From Bacteroidota bacterium (GTDB taxonomy: Bacteria > Bacteroidota > Bacteroidia > Chitinophagales > BACL12), in NCBI GenBank assembly GCA_016715425.1, contig JADKAC010000005.1:1116001-1180000 (forward strand): 64,000 nt of DNA, written 5' to 3'. The notes below the pieces were generated by a model that was given only the letters and a program-made list of their open reading frames with translations, searched no databases and was not told the DNA's origin. The stretch's first letter is position 1. The number at the start of each line of letters is the position of its first letter. Below are positions 23,787 through 31,995 of this stretch, one piece after another. A program made the translations under genes and the position numbers.

Positions 23787-24055
23787 GTTTCCGGGTGGCT
23801 TTTTAAAGTTTGAAATTGGAGGGCATTTCTTTATTGATTCTGTTTCAACCTTGATAGCTATAAGAGTTCTTACTGTAAAGAAAATTTATAATTCCGGGAG
23901 AGGGTGTGGAGTGGATGGATAGATTACAACTCTATTCTTCGCAGGGTTTTATTGATTGCGGGAAAGGATGATGTGAGAATTCTGGGGGAAATATAATGAC
24001 GCAGGGTTTTGCGGATTATTTATTTTTTAATGGTGGCAAGAACCCTGCGGAAACG
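23787..24055. repeat. 269-bp module after array 2 (copy of 19302-19570)
   Basis: Near-identical to 19302-19570. Array plus module together form a duplicated unit of about 480-500 bp separated by about 4.5 kb, in direct orientation. It ends in CGCAGGG...AAGAACCCTGCGGAAACGG, 24 bases from the stop of the DUF4145 gene. Confidence 0.9.
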
Positions 24056-24078
24056 GAAAACGGAATTTACATTATTAG

Positions 24079-24765
24079 TTATCTTTTTTTCGCATTGTCC
24101 TTAGTTTCACTCAATTCGATAATGGAGTTAAGTTGTAGTTCTCTCTCGTGTCTATGAATATACCATTCTTTCATAAGTAGTTCAATCAATTGTATTAATA
24201 ATTTAGCTTCTTTAGGATCAACGTCAACTATTAAGTTTATATCCTTTTCCATGTGCGCTCCTATATTGCCAACTTTTCTTATAGCGTCAATTGAGTTCCA
24301 TGTAAGAGGGTCAACCTTTTCTTTTATTCCATTAATTTCATCTATAAGTCTGTTTTTGGAAACACCCCAAAAATCTCTAATCATTCCTTGTAAGCAACGT
24401 CTTGAAAGCGTTGCTGAAGCTTTCGGGCTATCGTCTAATATTGAGCATGCTTCTTCATAATCCTGCCGAATAACAATTGGAATATAATCAGGAAAAACTT
24501 TCGCATTGGATTTTGGTAGCAATCGCCAATGTTTGAGGTTGTCTTCATTACTTGAAAAATTGCCATTTTTAATAACCAATGTATTTAAGGTTACAGACAA
24601 AGTTGTTTTTTCATATTCAACATTTGGACATACAATCCAATCAATATTAAGTCTTCTATTTCCATATTTATTGTCAATATATAAATCAGATTTATCGTTA
24701 ATAAGATTAGATGAAATAATTGTTGTGTCACGGTTACAGTAAGGGCAAGTCCATTTAAAACTCAT
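24079..24765 (-). CDS. DUF4145-domain protein
   Basis: 228 residues. It starts with a zinc-ribbon-like CPYC (FKWTCPYCNRD) and a partner Cys in WIVCPN. The C-terminal half is the DUF4145 helical domain (YEEACSILDDSPKASATLSRRCLQGMIRDFWG...KVGNIGAHMEKD...AKLLIQLIELLMKEWY), which I recall as HEPN-like. DUF4145 proteins or domains often occur next to restriction-modification genes or fused to their R subunits. Here the type I operon starts 1.9 kb away on the other strand. Function not established. Confidence 0.75.
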   Translation of the reverse strand: MSFKWTCPYCNRDTTIISSNLINDKSDLYIDNKYGNRRLNIDWIVCPNVEYEKTTLSVTLNTLVIKNGNFSSNEDNLKHWRLLPKSNAKVFPDYIPIVIRQDYEEACSILDDSPKASATLSRRCLQGMIRDFWGVSKNRLIDEINGIKEKVDPLTWNSIDAIRKVGNIGAHMEKDINLIVDVDPKEAKLLIQLIELLMKEWYIHRHERELQLNSIIELSETKDNAKKR

Positions 24766-24935
24766 ATTTAATTGTTTAGTTTAATCGTTATGTATAATTA
24801 CCATTAACATGAGGCAAAATATAAACCTCCTTTAATCTTTAAAGTTAATAATTGTTGCTTTTAAAAACCTATTGAATGGCTATTTGGTGGATAACATATG
24901 CTTAAATTCTAAGTGGGCAGAATCTCAATAGTAGG

Positions 24936-25250
24936 AATCCAAATCTAATTTTCGAAAATCCAAATGAAATCTTTGATAGCCCAAATGGAAACTTCGATAA
25001 CCCAAATGGAATCTTCGATAACCCAAATGGAATCTTCGATAACCCAAATGGAATCTTCGATAACCCAAATGGAATCTTCGATAACCCAAATCGAGTGTTC
25101 AATAACCCAAATTGAGTATTCGATAGCCCAAATTGCGTGTACGATAGCCCAAATTGCGTGTTCGATAGTCCAAATTGAATGTTCGATAGCCCAAATTGCG
25201 TGTTCGATAGCCCAAATTGAATGTTCGATAGCCCAAATTGCGTGTTAGGC
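24936..25250. repeat. 21-bp tandem array 3 (15 units, AACCCAAATGGAATCTTCGAT type)
   Basis: Fifteen contiguous units of exactly 21 bp. The first half is nearly uniform (AACCCAAATGGAATCTTCGAT); the second half is a variant (AGCCCAAATTGCGTGTTCGAT). Two further degenerate 21-bp units extend to about 25292. The unit is unrelated to arrays 1 and 2. Frames stay open on both strands because the period is a multiple of three and lacks stops; these are rejected as genes. It lies about 215 bp before the 299-residue ORF. Confidence 0.95.
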
Positions 25251-25465
25251 TGCCAAGAAGGCATATTGAAGTGTCAAGGAGGCGTATTTTACGGGTTTTG
25301 GGGTGTTTTTGGGGTTAAAAATCTAAATAGTGTATATAAAACTGGATTGAAGAGAGTAAAGATCGGATGGACTTCATTTAGTCATATTGGATAAAAAAAT
25401 GTAATGGAATGCTTTAATAATGAAAATAGATTTGGTTATTAATTTAATTCTTAAATAAAAACACA

Positions 25466-26365
25466 ATGAACAAATTTGAAGAATCAAGTAGAAGTATGTT
25501 CATAGCAGTTCGTGACTTTATGGTAACGAATACTGCTATATGGACTGCAAGCTCCGGTATGACTACAGCAGTTACATCGTTGACCACACATATAGACAAT
25601 ATTGACACTTATAGTGAGGGGCAACAAGAAGATAGCAAGGGTGCAACGACTACTAAGGGAATAAAGAGAGATACCTTGGTAGCCAAAATAGTTAAGGTAG
25701 CTGACGGACTGAGATCTTTTGCTAATGCTACTGGCAATACAACTTTAGCAGGACAATCGAAGGTTGTTAAAAGTCAATTGGATGGCATGCCGGATACTAT
25801 ATTATCGGATAAGGCACAATCTATACGAAATTTGGGAAATACCAATATTGCAGGTTTGGCAGATTACAATGTTTTGCCTGCTGATGTTACTGCATTAAAT
25901 ACTGCGAGGACAGCCTTTAATGCAGATATTCAAAAGCCAAAAAATATTATAGGAACAAAAAAGGCGAATACTACAAATCTTAAAAATGAATTTTTGGCTA
26001 CAATAGCACTTTTTGATAATGTGATGGATCCTTTAGTTAGAACTTATAAGGAAGCTGAAAATACTTTTGTACTTGAATATTTTAACAATAGGGAGATATA
26101 TAATATAGGTAGTGTAAAAGTAGCTGCGAGATTTACGATTGATGAAAGTGTAGATCATATGCCGTTGGCATTAGTGCAGATATTAGTAACTCCCGGAGAT
26201 ATAAAAAAGAAGACTACGGAGAAGGGAAGTGCGCTAATAAAAACATTAGCAACCGGATCTTATAACGCAGCAATTAGTAAAGCGGGATTTGTATCGCAGA
26301 ATACGACTTTTTATGTGAATGCCGGAGCAACTACGCAAGTTTTAGTTAGTTTAGTTGCGATTTAA
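25466..26365 (+). CDS. Hypothetical 299-residue protein with helical N-terminus and beta-sandwich C-terminus
   Basis: No signal peptide. Residues 1-210 look mostly helical and Thr/Ala/Asn-rich (FMVTNTAIWTASSGMTTAVTSLTTHI; LRSFANATGNTTLAGQSKVV; LFDNVMDPLVRTYKEAENTFVLEYFNNREI). Residues 215-299 resemble a carboxypeptidase-regulatory/PEGA-like sandwich (ALVQILVTPGDIKKKTTEKGSAL, LATGSYNAAISKAGF, TTFYVNAGATTQVLVSL). It is monocistronic with a strong terminator. I do not recognise a family. Its closeness to array 3 may be meaningful, since array 1 also follows a short plus-strand gene. Confidence 0.6.
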   Translation: MNKFEESSRSMFIAVRDFMVTNTAIWTASSGMTTAVTSLTTHIDNIDTYSEGQQEDSKGATTTKGIKRDTLVAKIVKVADGLRSFANATGNTTLAGQSKVVKSQLDGMPDTILSDKAQSIRNLGNTNIAGLADYNVLPADVTALNTARTAFNADIQKPKNIIGTKKANTTNLKNEFLATIALFDNVMDPLVRTYKEAENTFVLEYFNNREIYNIGSVKVAARFTIDESVDHMPLALVQILVTPGDIKKKTTEKGSALIKTLATGSYNAAISKAGFVSQNTTFYVNAGATTQVLVSLVAI

Positions 26366-26385
26366 ATAGTGATAGTATTACTTAA

Positions 26386-26417
26386 AAAAGAGCGGGCAGG
26401 GATGTTCGCTCTTTTTT
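26386..26417 (+). terminator. Rho-independent terminator
   Basis: Stem AAAAGAGCG / CGCTCTTTT with a 12-base loop, followed by further T residues, 20 bases after the stop of the 299-residue ORF. Confidence 0.85.
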
Positions 26418-26644
26418 TATGGGGATTTCGGGGAGGGAATTGAGCGCAGAGCTAAGGGTTGAGGGCGCAGAGCTGAAGACTATACCGGAGGTATTCATAC
26501 ACACCACCGAAAATATAGTATGCTTTTAAATTACTCACAATGTATTTTACTATCTTTTACCCGATTTAATTTAAAGTCTTTAATTGGACAGAATTAAAAA
26601 GTCCTAAAAAAAGGTATCGAACAAATTTGGCCACCGAATCAGTA
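26418..26644. promoter_or_regulatory. Upstream region of the type I restriction operon
   Basis: Non-coding. It contains two short GCGCAGAGCT repeats (near 26441 and 26468) and an AT-rich stretch before the hsdR start. The operon promoter must lie here, but no clear -33/-7 pair was identified. Confidence 0.35.
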
Positions 26645-29600
26645 ATGAGCAAAGAGAATCAAATAGAAGAAAATCTAATCGAGCAACTGATAGGTCTTAA
26701 ATATATCTATCGCCCTGACATAGTTGATAGGAAAACACTTGAGCAAAACTTCAAAACAAAATTTGAAACACTCAACCGTGTTCGTTTGTCTGCTAACGAA
26801 TTTTTAAGATTGAGAGAAGAAATCATTCAGCCCGATGTGTTCAAAGCTTCTAAACTTTTACGTGAGCGGCAATACTTCCAACGTGAAGATGGAACGCCTT
26901 TGCATTATACATTAGTAAACAACAAAGACTGGTGCAAAAACGACTTTGAAGTAATTAGTCAGTTACGCATCAATACCGAAAATAGTCATCAACGCTATGA
27001 CATTATATTACTGATTAACGGCTTGCCTGTGGTTCAAATCGAACTCAAAAATATAGGAATTACTGCACGCAAGGCAATGGAGCAAATTGTAGATTATAAA
27101 AACGAAGCAGGCAATGGCTATGGTAATTCTTTGCTTTGCTATATGCAATTGTTTATTGTAAGCAACCGCACCAACACCTATTATTTTGCCAACAATAAGA
27201 ATCAACATTTCGCTTTTAATGCTGACGAACATTTTTTACCGATTTACCAATTAGCAGACGAGGGCAATAAAAAAATAACACACCTTGACTTATTCGCTGA
27301 AAAATTCCTAAGCAAGTGTACGCTTGGTGAAATGATTAGCAAGTATATGGTTTTGGTGGAAAGTGAGCAGAAGCTGCTTATTATGCGCCCATATCAGATT
27401 TATGCTGTTAAAGCAATTATTGAATGCATCCAACAGAATCGAGGCAACGGCTACATTTGGCATACTACAGGAAGCGGAAAAACATTAACTTCTTTCAAAG
27501 CATCCACATTACTAAAAGACAATACCGAAATTGAAAAATGTTTGTTTGTTGTGGACAGAAAAGACCTTGACCGACAAACCCGTGAAGAGTTCAATAAATT
27601 TCAGGAAGGTTGTGTTGAAGAAAATACCAATACCGAAACCTTGGTAAGGCGTTTACTTTCTACCGACTTTGCCGACAAAGTTATTGTCACCACCATTCAA
27701 AAATTAGGAATTATACTAGATGAAAACAGCAAACGAAATAAGCAAAAAACTGATAAAGGTATAGCTACGTTTAAAAAACGGCTAGAACCACTTCGCAACA
27801 AACGAATGGTTTTCATTTTTGACGAGTGCCACCGTTCGCAGTTTGGAGATAATCACAAAGCCATCAAAGAATTTTTTCCAAATGCTCAGTTATTTGGTTT
27901 TACAGGAACGCCCATCTTTGATGAGAACGCAACGTATCAAATAAGAGAAGGCGAAGAAGCTTCCTACAAAACCACGCAAGACATATTTGAAAAGCAATTA
28001 CACGCTTACACCATAACACACGCCATTGACGATGAAAATGTATTGCGGTTTCATATTGATTATTTTAAAGGGAAAGGCACAATGCATGCTAAGCCGGGCG
28101 AACCACTTGCCCAACAGGCAGTAGTAGAAGCAATTTTGGATAAACACGATGCTGCAACAAACTCAAGACGTTTTAATGCTTTATTAGCAACGGCTTCAAT
28201 TAATAATGCGATTGAGTATTACAAACTTTTCAAAGAGATTCAGAAAAAGAGACAAACTGAAAATGCTGATTATGTTCCTTTGAACATTGCTTGTGTGTTC
28301 TCGCCACCTGCTCAGCTTATTGCCAAAGAGGGTGACCAACAAAGCCAAAAAAATGCTGATGATATTAAACAACTGCAAGAAGATTTAACACAAGAAAAGG
28401 AAGACAATAAACAGCAACCTGAAGAAAAGAAGAAAGCTCTGATGGAGATTATTGCTGACTTCAATAATCAATACAGTACGAATCACGACATCAATAATTT
28501 TGATTTATATTATCAGGACATTCAAACTCGCATCAAAGACCAGAAATACAGCAACAAAGACTACCCACACAAAAATAAAATAGACGTTACCATTGTGGTA
28601 GATATGTTGCTTACAGGGTTTGATAGCAAATATCTCAATACTTTGTATGTGGACAAAAATTTGAAATATCACGGATTAATTCAAGCATTTTCAAGAACCA
28701 ACCGTGTGTTGAATGATACCAAGCCTTACGGAAACATTTTAGATTTCCGTAAACAACAAGATGCCGTTAACCAAGCCATTGCCCTGTTTTCAGGTGAGGA
28801 TAACGGAAAAGCAAGAGAAATTTGGTTGGTTGAGCCTGCACCGGTGGTGATGGATAAATACCAGGATGCTGTAGAAAAGTTGGGCGTATTTATGCAAGAA
28901 CATAATTTGGTAAACGTTCCGCAAGAAGTGTATAACCTGAAAGGCGATGCAGCACGAATTGCTTTTATTAAAAACTTTAAAGAAGTGCAAAGGTTGAAAA
29001 CGCAGCTGGACCAATACACCGATATAACCGAAGAACAAAAAACAAAAATTGAAGCCATTCTGCCAACGAAAAGTTTACAGGAGTTCAGAAGCTCATACAT
29101 TGAAACGGCAAAACAACTAAGAGAAATACAGCAGAAAGGTGGTGATGATGCACCGCCCGAAATACAGCAGTTGGATTTTGAATTTGTATTGTTCGCTTCT
29201 GCCGTGATTGATTATGATTACATAATGAGCCTAATTGCCGACAGCACGCATAAGAAACCTGCCAAGCAAAAAATGACTAAAACACAGGTGATTAGTTTGC
29301 TGAGTTCTAATGCCAACTTAATGGACGAACAAGAAGATTTAACCGAATACATTAATGGTTTGGATTGGAATAGCGGACAGGATGTTGAAACGCTTCGCAA
29401 AGGATACGACACTTTTAAAGATGACAAATACAACCAAGAACTGGCTGCCATTGCTCACCAACACGGATTGGAAATGGCAGACTTGAAAAACTTTGTAGAA
29501 AAGATTTTGAGCCGAATGATTTTTGACGGGGAAAAACTCACGGACTTGTTAGAACCATTAGATTTGAGTTGGAAAGAACGCAGGGTAAAAGAATTGGCAT

Positions 29601-29677
29601 TGATGACAGACTTAGTACCGCAATTAAAAAAATTAGCCCAAGGGCGTGAAATATCAGGATTAGCAGCGTATGAGTAA
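26645..29677 (+). CDS. hsdR: Type I restriction enzyme, R (translocase/endonuclease) subunit
   Basis: About 1010 residues from ATG 26645 (MSKENQIEENL); an earlier TTG is less likely. The N-terminal nuclease domain has Asp in HQRYDIILLING and QIELKN. The SF2 translocase motor shows WHTTGSGKTLTSF (Walker A), VVDRKDLDRQ, FIFDECHRSQFG (motif II, DECH), FGFTGTPIF (motif III), LLTGFDS and QAFSRTNRV (motif VI). The C-terminal part binds the methyltransferase core. The operon order is hsdR-hsdS-PrrC-like-hsdM; the hsdS start overlaps the hsdR end by 8 bases. Full length, no lesion seen. Confidence 0.95.
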   Translation: MSKENQIEENLIEQLIGLKYIYRPDIVDRKTLEQNFKTKFETLNRVRLSANEFLRLREEIIQPDVFKASKLLRERQYFQREDGTPLHYTLVNNKDWCKNDFEVISQLRINTENSHQRYDIILLINGLPVVQIELKNIGITARKAMEQIVDYKNEAGNGYGNSLLCYMQLFIVSNRTNTYYFANNKNQHFAFNADEHFLPIYQLADEGNKKITHLDLFAEKFLSKCTLGEMISKYMVLVESEQKLLIMRPYQIYAVKAIIECIQQNRGNGYIWHTTGSGKTLTSFKASTLLKDNTEIEKCLFVVDRKDLDRQTREEFNKFQEGCVEENTNTETLVRRLLSTDFADKVIVTTIQKLGIILDENSKRNKQKTDKGIATFKKRLEPLRNKRMVFIFDECHRSQFGDNHKAIKEFFPNAQLFGFTGTPIFDENATYQIREGEEASYKTTQDIFEKQLHAYTITHAIDDENVLRFHIDYFKGKGTMHAKPGEPLAQQAVVEAILDKHDAATNSRRFNALLATASINNAIEYYKLFKEIQKKRQTENADYVPLNIACVFSPPAQLIAKEGDQQSQKNADDIKQLQEDLTQEKEDNKQQPEEKKKALMEIIADFNNQYSTNHDINNFDLYYQDIQTRIKDQKYSNKDYPHKNKIDVTIVVDMLLTGFDSKYLNTLYVDKNLKYHGLIQAFSRTNRVLNDTKPYGNILDFRKQQDAVNQAIALFSGEDNGKAREIWLVEPAPVVMDKYQDAVEKLGVFMQEHNLVNVPQEVYNLKGDAARIAFIKNFKEVQRLKTQLDQYTDITEEQKTKIEAILPTKSLQEFRSSYIETAKQLREIQQKGGDDAPPEIQQLDFEFVLFASAVIDYDYIMSLIADSTHKKPAKQKMTKTQVISLLSSNANLMDEQEDLTEYINGLDWNSGQDVETLRKGYDTFKDDKYNQELAAIAHQHGLEMADLKNFVEKILSRMIFDGEKLTDLLEPLDLSWKERRVKELALMTDLVPQLKKLAQGREISGLAAYE

Positions 29678-30886
29678 AGAAAAATTAATACCCGAATTGC
29701 GTTTTCCTGAATTTAAAAATGAGGGAGAATGGGAGGAAAAAAACTAGGCTACTTGGCTGAAAATCTCGATTCAATGAGAGTCCCAATAACTTCGAACCAA
29801 AGAGAAAAAGGAAATATACCATATTATGGTGCTTCAGGAATAATTGATTACGTTAAGGATTACATCTATGATGAAAGCTTACTTTGTATTTCTGAAGATG
29901 GTGCAAATTTAATAGACAGAAATTATCCAATTGCGTTTAATATCTCAGGTAAGACATGGGTTAATAATCATGCGCATGTTTTAAGATTCGAAAATTCAAA
30001 TACGCAAATATTAGTAGAAAAATATATCAACTCTTTAAGTATCGAAGATTTTCTAACGGGAATGGCTCAACCCAAACTAAACAGAGGTAAACTCGATATT
30101 ATTCCTATTCCTATTCCTAAAAATCCCCAAGAACAACAAAAAATCGCATCCTGTCTTTCTTCTTTAGATGAAGTGATAGCAGCCTACAGCCAAAAGTTGG
30201 AGTTACTCAAAGACCACAAAAAAGGCTTGATGCAAAACCTTTTCCCACAAGAGGGTGAAAAAGTACCGAAGTATCGGTTTAAAGAGTTTGAGAAAGATGG
30301 GGCGTGGGTTAATATAACAATTGATAAAATTGCAAAAGTTAGTGCGGGAGGTACGCCTGAAAGTACTAATCCTGAATATTGGAATGGGAATATACCTTGG
30401 ATGAATTCAGGTGAGTTAAACAATAAAAGAATTTATTCGGTATCTAATTATATTACTTCTAAAGGTCTAAAAGAATCAAGTACTAAATTAATCCCGCCTA
30501 AATGTGTCCTAATTGGATTAGCCGGTCAGGGGAAAACTAGAGGAACAGCTGCGATTAATTATATAGAATTATGTACAAATCAGTCTATTGGATCAATTCA
30601 TCCAAATGAAAGTGTTTTTGATAGTGAATTTCTTTATCACAAAATTGACTCAATGTATGAGAAACTTCGGTATTTATCCGCCGGCGATGGCGGAAGGGGT
30701 GGTCTTAATTTACAAATAATAAAAGAGATTGATTTATTGCTTCCTGATATAAAAGAACAACAAAAAATCGCTTCTTGCCTTTCTTCTTTAGATGCACTCA
30801 TCACCGCACAAGAAGAGAAGATAGAGCAATTGAAGTTGCATAAAAAGGGATTGATGCAGGGATTGTTTCCGAAAATAAATGAATAG
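29670..30886 (+). pseudogene. hsdS: Type I restriction specificity subunit with one-base frameshift in an A7 run
   Basis: ATG 29670 opens MSKEKLIPELRFPEFKNEGEWEEK, the normal HsdS N-terminus, but meets TAG after the A-run 29737-29743. One more A would continue into KKLGYLAENLDSM and the rest. Two target-recognition domains are each followed by the conserved helical spacer (EQQKIASCLSSLDEVIAAY...KGLMQNLFP and EQQKIASCLSSLDALITAQ...KGLMQGLFP). Starting at the in-frame ATG 29729 would lose only about 20 residues, so a partly functional product is possible. A7/A8 slippage could act as an on/off switch for specificity; an assembly error is the alternative. Confidence 0.8.
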
Positions 30887-30891
30887 AAATT

Positions 30892-31995
30892 ATGGCAACA
30901 GAAGTACACAATATTGAAAGTTTAGAAGCTTTTGCAAATAATATTCGTGAAAGTAATAAAAAATTCACTTTAGTTTATGCCTATAATGGAACAGGTAAAA
31001 CACGACTTTCAACAGAGTTTAAAGAGAAAGGCAAACAACTTGAAGGCAAAGATAGAGACACCCTATATTTCAATGCATTTACCGAAGATTTATTTTGGTG
31101 GAATAATGATTTGGATGGAGATAGTGAGAGGTATCTTAACATCAATACTTCGTCTAAATTTTTTGATGATTTGGTAGGTTCTTCAATTGATGACAGAATA
31201 AGACCAATACTAAGACAATTTTTTGATTTCAACTTTCGGACTAATATAGAAGAAAGCAAGGTTGTTTTTAGCAAAGAGATTATCGTAGACGGCAACTCGA
31301 TTACATTACCAAACATTAAAATTTCTAGAGGTGAAGAACGTATTTTTATTTGGTGCTTTTTTATTGCAATAGCACAAATTGCAATAGATAAACAAGAGCC
31401 ATATGAATGGGTTGACTATTTATATATTGATGATCCAATTTCATCATTAGATGATATAAATGTTATTGCAGTGGCTCATTATCTTGGGCGCATTCTAAAA
31501 TCTGATAGTAATAAGGTAAAAACTGTTATCTCAACGCATCATTCTTTGTTTTTTAATGTCCTTTGCAACGAATTAGGAAGTGGTGCACGCAAACTTTTAT
31601 TAAGAAATGATTCAGATGGTTATAATTATAAATGGACTAGTGACACTCCTTTCATATACCACATTTCAGTCGTTCAACAGTTAGATAAATCCATTAAAGA
31701 AGATAAGCTTTACACTTATCACTTTAATATCCTTCGTAACGTATTAGAAAAGGCAGCGAATTTTCACGGCTTTAATTCTTGGAGTGATTGCATAATAGTA
31801 AATGACGATGATGAGGAAGGAACACTTCGAAGCAGAATGATTAATGTAATGAATCACGGAGGCTATTCTTTATTTGAACCAACTGAAATGGTCGAACAAA
31901 ACAAAAGAACTTTCGCAGAAATATTTGAAAATTTTAAAACGAACTACAAGTTCAATAACGAACTATTTAACGAACCCCAAGCAATTGAAGAGTAA
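30892..31995 (+). CDS. PrrC-like ATPase, predicted anticodon nuclease, embedded in type I R-M operon
   Basis: 367 residues. It has ABC/RecF-type ATPase motifs: Walker A AYNGTGKTRLS (residues 30-40), a signature-like ISRGEERIFIWCF (144-156), Walker B and D-loop LYIDDPISSLDD (177-188), and an H-loop STHH (214-217). The C-terminal part carries Arg282-x3-Glu286 and His322 (LRNVLE ... MNHGG). This spacing resembles the R-x3-E...H catalytic triad of PrrC/RloC anticodon nucleases. PrrC is held inactive by a type I R-M complex and cuts tRNA-Lys when phage inhibits restriction. The placement between hsdS and hsdM, with a TAATG overlap to hsdM, fits. The coiled-coil insert of RloC is absent. Confidence 0.7.
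   Translation: MATEVHNIESLEAFANNIRESNKKFTLVYAYNGTGKTRLSTEFKEKGKQLEGKDRDTLYFNAFTEDLFWWNNDLDGDSERYLNINTSSKFFDDLVGSSIDDRIRPILRQFFDFNFRTNIEESKVVFSKEIIVDGNSITLPNIKISRGEERIFIWCFFIAIAQIAIDKQEPYEWVDYLYIDDPISSLDDINVIAVAHYLGRILKSDSNKVKTVISTHHSLFFNVLCNELGSGARKLLLRNDSDGYNYKWTSDTPFIYHISVVQQLDKSIKEDKLYTYHFNILRNVLEKAANFHGFNSWSDCIIVNDDDEEGTLRSRMINVMNHGGYSLFEPTEMVEQNKRTFAEIFENFKTNYKFNNELFNEPQAIEE

Noticed and set aside
9921..24055. Integron cassette array with attC sites
   Set aside because: The inverted repeats at unit boundaries read GGTT...AACC from outside inward, the reverse of the RYYYAAC...GTTRRRY layout of attC. No integrase gene is present in the window.
19071..25250. CRISPR arrays
   Set aside because: The 21-bp units follow one another without spacers and no cas genes are nearby.
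24902..25264. ORFs on both strands of array 3 (ITQMESS and FGLSNTQ repeats)
   Set aside because: Both strands are open equally, as expected for a stop-free 21-bp repeat; no independent evidence for translation.
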